Assembly: GCF_021021555.1 (NCBI RefSeq) | Contig: NZ_JAINWA010000003.1 | Location: forward strand, 744,001 to 808,000 | Length of the DNA stretch: 64,000 bases | Direction: 5' to 3' | Source: Teretinema zuelzerae | GTDB taxonomy: Bacteria > Spirochaetota > Spirochaetia > Treponematales > Treponemataceae | The notes under the pieces: model-generated | Database searches by the model: none | Seen by the model: only the letters and a program-made list of their open reading frames with translations | Told to the model about the DNA's origin: nothing | In this document: positions 53,385-62,170 of the stretch, piece by piece | How the letters are laid out: the number at the start of each line of letters is the position of its first letter | Position numbering within the stretch: the first letter of the stretch is position 1 | Made by a program: the position numbers and the translations under genes

Positions 53385-53404
53385 GGGAGGCAGAAATGCC
53401 TCCC
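53385..53404. terminator. Hairpin after cadA
   Basis: GGGAGGCA-GAAA-TGCCTCCC is a perfect 8-bp stem with a tetraloop, but it has no T-run. The rest of 53337-53542 shows no gene. Confidence 0.5.
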
Positions 53405-53542
53405 AAGAAGAGGAACGAACGATGAACTGCCCAAGGGTTCCCGGAGTTTGATCTACATAGGAGGAGTATCAATTCATTACACTGGTTGTGTCTGCCGAAT
53501 CTCTACAATAGTTTGCCGTTATCTTGGCTTCTAATCAATGAG

Positions 53543-53955
53543 TGTGATGGATACAAGCAATCGACATATCCATCCCCTTATTTCAATTTGGAAGAATCTT
53601 GCGGTTCATGAGCCTATCGGTTCTTTCCTCCGCCCATCATGCCGCCGCGATTTCCATTCATCATGCCGCCTTGATAACCGCCCATCATACCACGGTCGAA
53701 TCCCGAGAACTCATACGTTTTTCCCTTAATCGTTGCCTTGGTCACCGAGAAGTATGGCTGACCGTTGGCGTTCGTTGATGAAAACTCATAGCCTTCAAGT
53801 TTAAGGGTCGAACCGGCTCTAATATCATTATTATAGGCGTAGTAATAAAAATTCGGAAAATCTAGTATATATACGGTGGTTCCGGATTTAATAGCGGGTT
53901 CATCATTCACAAACGAGAGTTTCCCTTCCAGCGTCTTTTTTGTTGCCGCAGTCTG
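53543..53955. repeat. Duplicate of 30639-31054 (Met-rich gene 3' part)
   Basis: About 413 bp match the first copy with only a few differences near the gene's stop. The duplication stops where IS91-like copy 3 begins, so the rest of the gene was lost. Confidence 0.9.
53614..53955 (-). pseudogene. Met-rich exported protein, truncated copy
   Basis: Only the C-terminal ~114 codons remain, from GKLSFVNDEPAIKSG to the GMMGGG tail; the stop is shifted by small changes so the tail ends KNR. The signal peptide and first half are replaced by IS91-like DNA, so it cannot be exported. The intact paralogue is at 30712-31446. Confidence 0.85.
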
Positions 53956-55056
53956 ACTGGTAGGAACTATCATTTCGGGATTTTTGCGGTTTTGAGTCAA
54001 AATTCGGTTTTTTCCCCCGAACTACAACTATTTTCCAGCCCGAACAACTGAACCAATCAAAAATTTTCGGCAACGCCGACACTGCGAAGTATAATTCCAG
54101 TCTATTTCTGCCGTCAAGCCCTGATTCACGCCAATGTGACAAAGCTCAAAGATATAACTCCCCCGTGAAGCCGTATGAACTCCGTTTTTGAGGTGTTATC
54201 CTGTTCTGCATAAACTTCGTTTGGGTATTATACCGAAACCAATTCCAGATGCGGGGGAGAACGAGCACAGACAGTCACTGGCTGATCTCGTTCTTGCTGA
54301 CTTACCCATTCAATAATCTTGGTAAGCTCCTTGGGATCCTCGATTATTGCCACAACCGACATTGACCCGTGGCATCTTGGGCAAACAAACGGGTCAACTT
54401 CGTAGACTTTTTGTAACAACCTTGCCCAACTTTGTTTGCGTAGTTTAGACCATGCATCAGGGACTTGTACCGCTTCCTCATTCTCTGGCGGTTTTGCTTG
54501 AACAATTTGGGACTGGCTTGGGTGGTCTTTTTGCCAACCCTCTGGTGCCAATTGGTAAATATTGGGTCGCTGTTGCCACTGCTTACGGACTTTTCCAGCA
54601 TATACTCCATAACGACGGACTAATTGAACCCGCCTCGGCGGTAAATGGGCTACCAGCTGGTCAACAAACTCAAAACCTTTGAAGGTTTCTGACTTTCCTT
54701 TGTAGAAGCCCTTTAGGCTGGCTGTCCAAATTACAGTGTCAGAAACTGGATCATACTGGATTTTTTCTGCACAGGTAGCGCCGCGAACGACATACTGCCC
54801 GAGGGCTTCACGATCAGCTTTGCTGAATAGTCTGGTTTCGCTCTCAATACTAAACCCAGAATGTTTCCAGTCTTTTAGCATGTTCACACGAGCCTGATTT
54901 ATCAGTTCCTTTCGTAGAAACAAAGCCAAAATTGCTGCTTGCCAGACCTTGAGCATCCCTTCGTCGGCTCCGATTGGCAAATATATAAAGCGGTCGTACT
55001 TGGTAAACCCACCTTCCAGTACTAAAACATGCCAGTGCGGGTGGAATCGAGCGAAT
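53956..55056 (-). mobile_element. IS91-like element, copy 3 (5'-truncated)
   Basis: The ori-side end is intact (ACTGGTAGGAACTATC at 53956). The element stops inside the transposase after GAGCGAAT at 55056, where a lspA fragment begins. Confidence 0.9.
54228..55056 (-). pseudogene. IS91-like transposase, 5'-truncated (copy 3)
   Basis: The last ~276 codons of the same transposase as the intact copy; it begins within FARFHPHWH, so the HUH motif remains but the zinc finger and first ~155 residues are lost. The reading frame runs on from the lspA fragment out of phase with both genes. Confidence 0.88.
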
Positions 55057-55224
55057 AGGATTGGAAATTTCCCAAGCAGCACCTGCATTTCGATGAGATG
55101 TTAATTGGAAAAAACCATTGATAATGGGAATGGATTGCCCGTAGTCCATAAAATTTCTAACTAAATATTTAACAAACTGATCAATACTTAGTGTGAGAAT
55201 AATGATCCAATACAAAGTCGTCAC
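55057..55224 (-). pseudogene. Lipoprotein signal peptidase LspA, N-terminal fragment
   Basis: From 55224 the frame reads MTTLYWIIILTLSIDQFVKY and continues with GQSIPIINGFFQLTSHRNAG then AAWEIS, the N-terminal third of a signal peptidase II. The second catalytic Asp and C-terminal helices are missing because the gene is cut by IS91-like copy 3. AT-rich and Firmicutes-like, it probably came with the neighbouring cadD; plasmid-borne lspA genes next to cad genes are known in Firmicutes. Confidence 0.8.
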
Positions 55225-55313
55225 CTCAAAGTTTATTTTCTATAAAGATTTATACTCATTACTTTAAAAGGAAAGGGGATATAACAATAAAATTTTTGAA
55301 CTATTACGGTTAA

Positions 55314-55976
55314 TTAGGAATTTAAATTTACGAAGTCAGACCACAGGTTAGAAAATATATTATTTTCTGCCATGATATAAAATCCTAATCCTATAAACAC
55401 AATTGGAATAACCCATCGGCCGTATTTCTCAAGTGTTTCAGAAACATATCTAAATCTTGCTAGACGATAGCCGATTAAACACCAAACCGCAACCATTATA
55501 AAGAAAGTAACAACTGTAATGACCAGTTGGTTGTTATTTAAAGTAGAAAAGAATGGAACATAAATTCCAATATTGTCTCCACCATTGGCAAATGTGATAA
55601 ATGCTACACTTAAATAGAACTTATTAAATTTATTTAAACTAGAAAGAATAGCACCTTCATCTTCATCTTCACCCTTTATAAACAGTTTAACTCCTAAATA
55701 GATCGGGATTAGTCCTAATAAACCCACCCATTGATCAGGAATGAGTGTTACTCCAAATGTAGCTAAAAGACTGATTAAAACTAAAAGTGCAAAACCAAGA
55801 TATTGACCAATGACTATATCTTTAGGATAAATACGATTTCCCTTCACCGTTCGTCCATTACTTGCTTTAGCTTGTGAACTTGCCTGAGAGAACAGCAACA
55901 TCAAGACAAAAATGTCATCGATATTGGTTACTATAAAAGACCCTAAAGCAGAGAGAATGGTTAAAATTAAATTCAT
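55314..55976 (-). CDS. cadD: CadD-family cadmium resistance transporter
   Basis: A 220-residue membrane protein with about six hydrophobic segments. The N-terminal SFIVTNIDDIFVLMLLFSQA and mid-region LSVAFITFANGGDNIGIYVP are hallmark CadD sequences, with acidic residues likely to contact cadmium. Relatives in staphylococci and enterococci give cadmium resistance by export. AAGGAG lies before the ATG. The low GC and IS91-like copies on both sides point to recent transfer. The gap to the lspA fragment (55225-55313) holds no gene. Confidence 0.9.
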   Translation of the reverse strand: MNLILTILSALGSFIVTNIDDIFVLMLLFSQASSQAKASNGRTVKGNRIYPKDIVIGQYLGFALLVLISLLATFGVTLIPDQWVGLLGLIPIYLGVKLFIKGEDEDEGAILSSLNKFNKFYLSVAFITFANGGDNIGIYVPFFSTLNNNQLVITVVTFFIMVAVWCLIGYRLARFRYVSETLEKYGRWVIPIVFIGLGFYIMAENNIFSNLWSDFVNLNS

Positions 55977-56078
55977 AAAAAAACTCCTTTTTAAATTGCT
56001 CCATAAACGGAATAATAGATATTTAGTTATGTTAGTTTGTTACACATTCTGTTATTCTACCTTATTTGATAGTAGATT

Positions 56079-56888
56079 ACTGGTAGGAACTATCATTTCG
56101 GGATTTTTGCGGTTTTGAGTCAAAATTCGGTTTTTTCCCCCGAACTACAACTATTTTCCAGCCCGAACAACTGAACCAATCAAAAATTTTCGGCAACGCC
56201 GACACTGCGAAGTATAATTCCAGTCTATTTCTGCCGTCAAGCCCTGATTCACGCCAATGTGACAAAGCTCAAAGATATAACTCCCCCGTGAAGCCGTATG
56301 AACTCCGTTTTTGAGGTGTTATCCTGTTCTGCATAAACTTCGTTTGGGTATTATACCGAAACCAATTCCAGATGCGGGGGAGAACGAGCACAGACAGTCA
56401 CTGGCTGATCTCGTTCTTGCTGACTTACCCATTCAATAATCTTGGTAAGCTCCTTGGGATCCTCGATTATTGCCACAACCGACATTGACCCGTGGCATCT
56501 TGGGCAAACAAACGGGTCAACTTCGTAGACTTTTTGTAACAACCTTGCCCAACTTTGTTTGCGTAGTTTAGACCATGCATCAGGGACTTGTACCGCTTCC
56601 TCATTCTCTGGCGGTTTTGCTTGAACAATTTGGGACTGGCTTGGGTGGTCTTTTTGCCAACCCTCTGGTGCCAATTGGTAAATATTGGGTCGCTGTTGCC
56701 ACTGCTTACGGACTTTTCCAGCATATACTCCATAACGACGGACTAATTGAACCCGCCTCGGCGGTAAATGGGCTACCAGCTGGTCAACAAACTCAAAACC
56801 TTTGAAGGTTTCTGACTTTCCTTTGTAGAAGCCCTTTAGGCTGGCTGTCCAAATTACAGTGTCAGAAACTGGATCATACTGGATTTTT
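56079..56888 (-). mobile_element. IS91-like element, copy 4 (5'-truncated)
   Basis: The ori-side end is intact from 56079; the element ends within the transposase after GGATTTTT at 56888, where an IS256 end begins. Confidence 0.9.
56351..56888 (-). pseudogene. IS91-like transposase, 5'-truncated (copy 4)
   Basis: The last ~179 codons of the transposase, from KIQYDPVSDTVIW to the shared C-terminus. The HUH motif and all upstream parts are gone. The upstream frame is borrowed from the IS256 end. Confidence 0.88.
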
Positions 56889-57115
56889 GTTAGTGTACAA
56901 TTCTTTCTGTAAATTGGGTTGAAAAAAGCAGGCCGATCGGGCTCAAATGGTAAGTGACCAAACCAACCATAAGGAGAACCCGATGGCCTACGAATCAGAG
57001 TATACACTTTTGGAGCAAGTGATCCAGATGCTGGCAGCGAATGGGGACAATAAATTTTCTCGTGTTATCGAAGTGGTCGTCAATGAGGCCATGAAGATCG
57101 AGCGAGCAAAGGCTC
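56889..57115 (+). mobile_element. IS256-family left-end fragment
   Basis: These 227 bp are identical to 57116-57342, the left end and first ~45 codons of the complete IS256 element that follows. It looks like a second copy of the element whose remainder was lost or replaced. Confidence 0.9.
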
Positions 57116-58414
57116 GTTAGTGTACAATTCTTTCTGTAAATTGGGTTGAAAAAAGCAGGCCGATCGGGCTCAAATGGTAAGTGACCAAACCAACCATAAG
57201 GAGAACCCGATGGCCTACGAATCAGAGTATACACTTTTGGAGCAAGTGATCCAGATGCTGGCAGCGAATGGGGACAATAAATTTTCTCGTGTTATCGAAG
57301 TGGTCGTCAATGAGGCCATGAAGATCGAGCGAGCAAAGGCTCTCAACGCCGAACCATATGAACGCACGGAAGAGCGTACTGGGCATGCCAATGGATTTAA
57401 AGACAAGACGCTCAATCTTGCGACCGGGAAAGTCCTCTTGAAAGTACCACAAGTTCGCGGGATGGAGTTTTATCCCAGCTGCATCGAGAAAGGCATGCGC
57501 AGTGAGCGTGCTCTCAAGCTCGCCATCGCCGAAATGTATGTCAAAGGAGTAAGTACCCGCAGGGTCTCGGATATCGTCGAAGTTCTTTGTGGCACCGAAG
57601 TCAGCTCGTCCCAGGTCAGCAGGCTGGCAAAGGAACTCGATGAAGAGATTACGTCTTGGAAGGCGCAGCCTGTCGGACAGATTCAATACTTGGTACTTGA
57701 TGCGACCTATGAATCGGTTCGCGTCGGTTCCCAGGTGGTCAAGCAGGCGCTTCTAGTGGCTATTGGCGTTGATTACAGCGGGAATCGGTATATTCTTGAC
57801 GCCGAAGTCGCGAACAGTGAGGCAGAGGTAAACTGGCGTTCCTTTCTCGAGGGTCTCGTACGACGAGGGATGCACGGCCTGCGAATGATCACCAGTGATG
57901 ACCACTCAGGACTGCGCGCTGCAATCGATGCTGTCTTCCCTGGAATTCTGTGGCAACGCTGCCAGTTTCATCTGCAGCAGAATGCCCACTCCTACGTCAC
58001 GAAAAAAGATGACATCCCGCTGATAGCCGCTGATATTCGGAAGGTGTTCAATGCACCTGACCGCGAGAACGCGGAACGATATTTGCAACAGCTCGTTGAA
58101 AAATATCAAAAAACCCATCCGCATTTAGCGGCTTGGGCCGATGAGAATATACGGGAAGGATTGAGTGTATTCAACATCCCGGAGAATCACAGGAGGAAAA
58201 TGCGAACATCGAATCTGGCAGAGCGCCAGATGAAGGAGATCAACAGGCGAACGAAAGTAGTAGGCGTTTTCCCGAATGCGGCCAGTTTACTTCGTCTCGC
58301 GGCTGCCATGCTGATCGAGCAAAATGACCAATGGCAGAATGATAAACGGTACTTGCCGGAGTCAAACGATCGACCTGCTTTGAACGAAATTTACAGAAAA
58401 AAGGTTGCATAATC
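57116..58414 (+). mobile_element. IS256-family insertion sequence, 1299 bp
   Basis: Imperfect terminal inverted repeats of ~27 bp are visible: GTTAGTGTACAATTC with TTTCTGTAAATT on the left, and the complement of AATTTACAGAAAAAAGG... on the right. No target duplication is readable because the left flank is another IS256 fragment. The right end splits a small island gene. Confidence 0.85.
57210..58412 (+). CDS. IS256-family transposase
   Basis: A DDE transposase of 400 residues. The start MAYESEYTLLEQVIQML follows AAGGAG. Visible signatures are YLVLDATYESVRV for the first Asp region (near residue 160), MITSDDHSGLRAAIDAVFPG for the second and the conserved CQFHLQQNA region. The C-terminal helix with NLAERQMKEINRRTKVVGVF carries the catalytic Glu. 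The gene appears intact and its end overlaps the right terminal repeat. Confidence 0.95.
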   Translation: MAYESEYTLLEQVIQMLAANGDNKFSRVIEVVVNEAMKIERAKALNAEPYERTEERTGHANGFKDKTLNLATGKVLLKVPQVRGMEFYPSCIEKGMRSERALKLAIAEMYVKGVSTRRVSDIVEVLCGTEVSSSQVSRLAKELDEEITSWKAQPVGQIQYLVLDATYESVRVGSQVVKQALLVAIGVDYSGNRYILDAEVANSEAEVNWRSFLEGLVRRGMHGLRMITSDDHSGLRAAIDAVFPGILWQRCQFHLQQNAHSYVTKKDDIPLIAADIRKVFNAPDRENAERYLQQLVEKYQKTHPHLAAWADENIREGLSVFNIPENHRRKMRTSNLAERQMKEINRRTKVVGVFPNAASLLRLAAAMLIEQNDQWQNDKRYLPESNDRPALNEIYRKKVA

Positions 58415-58812
58415 GAAACTATCCGAACTTCTTTTTTCTTCTTCTTATATTCATTAACCTCAAAAGCATTCTGTATTATACGGGATAGCCTATCTTCGGT
58501 TAAACGCTTTTCTTGAATACCACCAAAGATATCGCTTGCGGGAATATCTAAATACCTAAGAATTATGTCCATCAATTCTAGACGATTAAATAATCCGTTA
58601 GAGTCCTTGGTTCGTTCGTATTGTTTTTTGAAAGTCGTAAAAGAGTCACCAATTCCACATACTTTGACCAAATGTTTATAGAGTTTTTCGACTCCACCTA
58701 GTTGTTCGACTCTCTTCTTTAAGAACACAATTCGATTATTGTGTGCAGTAATATACTCATGTTCATTCTGTCTATAAGTCGTAATATTCATGTTATTCCT
58801 CGTATAACTCAT
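58415..58812 (-). pseudogene. Small island gene truncated by IS256
   Basis: A charged helical protein of about 130 visible residues (MNITTYRQNEHEYITAHNNR; KRLTEDRLSRIIQNAFEVNE), with a lysine run at the break. Starts at 58812 or 58791 are both possible. The C-terminus is cut by IS256, where the frame runs into transposase DNA. No family is recognised. Its position inside attR beside the integrase suggests an excision or regulatory role. Confidence 0.55.
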
Positions 58813-58905
58813 TTAATAAGGCGACAAATCTGTCGTTTTCACGACAAATTTTTTCTACACTTGAGACCCTCAAAATGTCTCCGTGCAGAACCCAAACAGC
58901 TCGTT

Positions 58906-60045
58906 TTATGCCTCTTTCCCCTGGGAAACAGCCTTTTCCATCCGAGCCTTCGTATCGGCAAAATCTACATATCCTTCCGCGTTCGTATATCGTCGAACCA
59001 TATCCAGGGTCTTATGACCGCTTAGACGGGCTACGATAAAATCCGGTAATCCGGTACTCTGCGCGAGAGTCACAAAGGTATGACGGAGTCCGTGATAGAC
59101 AAGGTTCCGATTTTTCCGTTCATCTTCAGTTATGCCCAGAAACTTCAGAATTCGTGTAAAGGCACGATTTATTGTGACAACATCACAAGGCTTCTCAGAA
59201 TCCACAAGATTCGGTACGGCATAAATACCTGTTGGATAGAGAGAAACGACAGTTTTAAGAGTTTCGATTAGTATGGAGGGCACAGGAACCGAGCGAATGC
59301 TATCACATTTTGGTGCTTTCAAGCCTTCTTTTGTGTTTACGAAATTGTGTCGAACATGAATTATGCCCTTCTCAAAATCAATATCATCAACATGAAGACC
59401 TCTCACTTCGCCGCGCCGTAATCCGCCAAGCGCACCAAGCAGGAAAATCGCTTTCGCTCGATAGTCATCATTATAAGAGACTACACGAGAGAGCTCGTCA
59501 ACGGTAATGACTCCGCGTTCTTTGGGTGTTTCTTCGTGACTTTCAACGGATAGAAGGGGATCAGGGATTCCTTTTTTTTTGCAGAAAACAGCCATCGGCC
59601 GTTTAATAGCAGCTAATCCAAGATTGATACTTCGCCCTTTTAAACCGGTTTCGGCGAGCTTATCAGCGAAGGCATCAAGTTCGATAGGCGAGATTTCACT
59701 CATGCGTTTGTCACGGAGAAATTCTTCGAAATGCTTGAGACCGTACACACCCGTATACCGGTAAGATTCCGAAAGGGCCTTTCCTTTCAGCTTCCGGGAT
59801 TTAAAGTACGGTGAATTCTCAGACCAGAACTCGGAACAATATTGGAGTGCAAGTGGATCCGATGAAGACGGTATGATACCGTGATGTAAATCCGCTTCTG
59901 CAAGCCTCATAGCTTGCAGTTTAGTTTTGGCTTCGGGATAACTTTTCGATTTGATCGTGTTTCCCGATTCGTCTTTGAAGCGTACCTGATAGTACTGCTT
60001 CCCTTTCGTGTTCCGTCGCTTTAGGACGATAAAGGTTGAGGGCAT
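58906..60045 (-). CDS. int: Tyrosine recombinase, island integrase
   Basis: A 379-residue integrase. An N-terminal arm-binding region (KGKQYYQVRFKDESGNTIKS) and a core-binding SAM-like domain precede the catalytic domain. The active-site residues are visible: Arg in GGLRRGEVRGL, His-x-x-Arg in YHGLRHTFVTLA, His in ARLSGHKTLDMV and the nucleophile Tyr in RRYTNAEG. It is transcribed away from attR and lies 210 bp inside it, the usual place for tRNA-targeting islands. It would join attP to the tRNA-Pro end and excise the island with help from an accessory protein. Confidence 0.93.
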   Translation of the reverse strand: MPSTFIVLKRRNTKGKQYYQVRFKDESGNTIKSKSYPEAKTKLQAMRLAEADLHHGIIPSSSDPLALQYCSEFWSENSPYFKSRKLKGKALSESYRYTGVYGLKHFEEFLRDKRMSEISPIELDAFADKLAETGLKGRSINLGLAAIKRPMAVFCKKKGIPDPLLSVESHEETPKERGVITVDELSRVVSYNDDYRAKAIFLLGALGGLRRGEVRGLHVDDIDFEKGIIHVRHNFVNTKEGLKAPKCDSIRSVPVPSILIETLKTVVSLYPTGIYAVPNLVDSEKPCDVVTINRAFTRILKFLGITEDERKNRNLVYHGLRHTFVTLAQSTGLPDFIVARLSGHKTLDMVRRYTNAEGYVDFADTKARMEKAVSQGKEA

Positions 60046-60173
60046 AATTCTCCCCTGGCATCGCGTAACGACAAGTCACCGAAACGCAGGGTGAATTATC
60101 CGCTCACAAAGAGATAGTGAACCGGACTTTCCGACTTTAGAAGGGCCATGAAAAAAAGGTTTGCGATTTTTTT

Positions 60174-60195
60174 TGGTGCAAACCCAGGTGCAAAG
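60174..60195 (+). promoter_or_regulatory. Arm-type integrase sites at the right island end
   Basis: TGGTGCAAAC (60174) and AGGTGCAAAG (60186) lie 12 bp apart, matching the pairs at 18328/18340 and 18368/18380. The rest of 60046-60255 has no gene. Confidence 0.65.
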
Positions 60196-60255
60196 TCTTA
60201 AACTTTCCACTCCATAGCCAGAGAACTGACTTGCAAATCCTTACAACATAAGGAC

Positions 60256-60311
60256 TTTTTAAGTCGGGCAAGGGGGAATTGAACCCCCGACCTCTTGGTC
60301 CCGAACCAAGC
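60256..60311. other. attR of the genomic island (56-bp tRNA-Pro segment)
   Basis: Identical to 18139-18194. Here the identity block is continuous with the complete tRNA gene, as insertion preserves the tRNA at the integrase end. Confidence 0.9.
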
Positions 60312-60335
60312 GCGCTACCCCTGCGCTACTGCCCG
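60264..60335 (-). tRNA. tRNA-Pro (anticodon CGG)
   Basis: A full 72-base cloverleaf: the acceptor CGGGCAG pairs with TTGCCCG, the D-stem is GCGC/GCGC, the anticodon stem CTTGG/CCAAG has loop TTCGGGA (anticodon CGG), and the T-arm is GGGGG-TTCAATT-CCCCC. CCA is not encoded. It serves as the island's integration site. The hairpin CCGGTCC-TTCCC-GGACCGG lies directly upstream. Confidence 0.93.
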
Positions 60336-60419
60336 TAGAACCGGTCCGGGAAGGACCGGCGTATATGTAAACAGGATCCCATTAGTAAGCCGCTTTGACG
60401 GATCCTGCTGCGGCGTTAG

Positions 60420-60449
60420 AAAAAAAAAGCCCGTCAGAGACTGACAGGC
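60420..60449 (-). terminator. Terminator after tRNA-Asp
   Basis: On the minus strand GCCTGTCAG/CTGACGGGC (one mismatch) is followed by a run of nine T. Confidence 0.85.
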
Positions 60450-60454
60450 TTTAG

Positions 60455-60528
60455 CGGGAGCGACGGGGATTGAACCCGCGATCTCCGGCTTGACAGGCCG
60501 GCGCGATAACCAGCTTCGCTACGCCCCC
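60455..60528 (-). tRNA. tRNA-Asp (anticodon GTC)
   Basis: A 74-base cloverleaf: the acceptor GGGGGCG pairs with CGCTCCC (one G-T), the anticodon stem CCGGC/GCCGG has loop CTGTCAA (anticodon GTC), and the T-arm is GCGGG-TTCAATC-CCCGT. Confidence 0.92.
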
Positions 60529-60540
60529 GTGATGAGACTC

Positions 60541-60569
60541 ACTATATAAAAAGGCGGAAAAAGTGTCAA
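60541..60569 (-). promoter_or_regulatory. Promoter of tRNA-Asp
   Basis: On the minus strand TTGACA (60564-60569) and TATAGT (60541-60546) are exactly 17 bp apart, ending 12 bp before the tRNA. Confidence 0.75.
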
Positions 60570-60610
60570 TAGCTTTTAACAAAAAAACGCGCGCGTTAAA
60601 TTTCCTTTAA

Positions 60611-60639
60611 TTGACAGAGGGTACCAGCCGTGATAATCT
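60611..60639 (+). promoter_or_regulatory. Promoter of the peptidyl-prolyl isomerase operon
   Basis: TTGACA (60611-60616) and TAATCT (60634-60639) are 17 bp apart, about 40 bp upstream of the start codon. Confidence 0.65.
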
Positions 60640-60678
60640 AGTTGCTACCTATATATCAGACGTCAAGAAGGAAGTTCT

Positions 60679-62166
60679 ATGTCAGCCCTTAAAAAAAATT
60701 TGATCTCTATAGGAGCGGTGCTCATTCTCGCTCTTTCCGTAGTTGCATTTGTCTTCATACCGGCTCTTGGCGGCTCTTCCGCAGGAAAGACGATTTCTTT
60801 CGGCGAGTGGGACGGCAAACCCATTGAATACGCGCAGGACACCTACCTCGTGCGGCAAATTCAAGCCATTTCCGACCAGGTCGAAAGCCAGGGCCAGGAA
60901 ATCAATCAATTTACGTACTATCAGATCATGCAGTCCGCTTTCAGGTCTGCTGCTGTCCGCATGGCGGTGCTCGACAGTCTGGAGGAAGTTAACTATAGAC
61001 TTCCCCGCTCGATCGTCGACAAAAACCTTGTTTCCTATTATCTCGACGAAAGCGGCCGGTATTCAGCAAAGAAATTCAACGAAACTCCCGAAACAACGAG
61101 AGCCGGCTACCGTGCCGTCGTAACCGAGGAGCTCACCGCCCAGCGATATCTCCAGGACACGCTGGGAACCGCGGTTCCCTACGACGGGGAAAACACCCTC
61201 GTATACGGTTTGAAAACCTCGACTAAGGAAACAGATCTTATCAAGTCCATGGCCGGTCCTGAACGAAGCTTCGAATATGTAGCGTTCAACACCGCCGACT
61301 ATCCGGAAGCAGAAGCCGCAGCTTGGGGACGCGAGAACAGCGCCCTCTTCGTAAAGCACAGCTTTTCCGTTATCACTTCCGATCAGGAAGCCGTAGTCAA
61401 GAAAGCAGCAGCAGCGGTCGCATCAGGCGAATCGACGTTCGAAGACGCCGTCGCGACCTGGTCCACGAAGGCAGGCACCGACGCAACCGGCAAGCTCCTT
61501 AAATCCTATCGCGCAGACATTAATCAGCTTTTTACCGACGCGGCAGATCTTGAAAAAGTTCTCGCTCTCGCAGCCGGACAAACCAGCGAAGTGATAAAGG
61601 CCGGCTCCGATTTCGCTATCGTCCGCTGCGATGCCGATCCCGTCCAGCCAGACTTCTCCGACAAGGCGCTTCTTTCCGCAGTCAACTCATGGATGAAAAT
61701 CAATGAAAAAGGACGCATCGAAGACTACTTCGTCGCCCGGGCTTCCTCGTTCGCGGCGCAGGCCCGGACATCCGGTTTCGACGCGGCTGCCTCATCCTTC
61801 GGCATAGAGAAGAAAACAACGCCCTCTTTCACCATCAACATCGGAAATCTCGAAATCATGTCGGGCATTCCGTCGGATTCCAACCCCGAGCTTTCAGCCG
61901 CTGTAAGCGACGAACTTTTCTACAAGACGGCGTTCTCGCTGGCCTCAGGCGCGGTTTCAGAACCGGTCGCGCTGGGAAGCTACACCGTCGTCCTCAAGCT
62001 TCTTGAAGAAAAAGCGACCGATTCCCAGATGCTTGAAATGGTGCCCCTTTTCTACAACTACTATGCCACGAACTGGGCGCAGGAAACTCTTTCGAACATG
62101 GTCCTTGCCGACAAGCGCTTCAAGGACGATTTCATGACGACCTACCTCGAGTATTTCCTGAACTGA
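60679..62166 (+). CDS. PpiD/SurA-like membrane-anchored peptidyl-prolyl isomerase
   Basis: A 495-residue protein with an N-terminal membrane anchor (LISIGAVLILALSVVAFVFI) and a large periplasmic part. Early helices (QGQEINQFTYYQIMQSAFRS) and the segments around STFEDAVATWSTKAGTDATG resemble SurA_N chaperone and parvulin regions, in the layout usual for spirochaete PpiD/SurA relatives. It probably assists folding of exported proteins. GAAGGAAG precedes the ATG. A GTG-started gene follows 4 bp downstream. Confidence 0.75.
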   Translation: MSALKKNLISIGAVLILALSVVAFVFIPALGGSSAGKTISFGEWDGKPIEYAQDTYLVRQIQAISDQVESQGQEINQFTYYQIMQSAFRSAAVRMAVLDSLEEVNYRLPRSIVDKNLVSYYLDESGRYSAKKFNETPETTRAGYRAVVTEELTAQRYLQDTLGTAVPYDGENTLVYGLKTSTKETDLIKSMAGPERSFEYVAFNTADYPEAEAAAWGRENSALFVKHSFSVITSDQEAVVKKAAAAVASGESTFEDAVATWSTKAGTDATGKLLKSYRADINQLFTDAADLEKVLALAAGQTSEVIKAGSDFAIVRCDADPVQPDFSDKALLSAVNSWMKINEKGRIEDYFVARASSFAAQARTSGFDAAASSFGIEKKTTPSFTINIGNLEIMSGIPSDSNPELSAAVSDELFYKTAFSLASGAVSEPVALGSYTVVLKLLEEKATDSQMLEMVPLFYNYYATNWAQETLSNMVLADKRFKDDFMTTYLEYFLN

Positions 62167-62170
62167 TAGA

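Noticed and set aside
56995-57234. Small minus-strand frame in the IS256 end
   Set aside because: Antisense to the transposase start and created by the tandem duplication.
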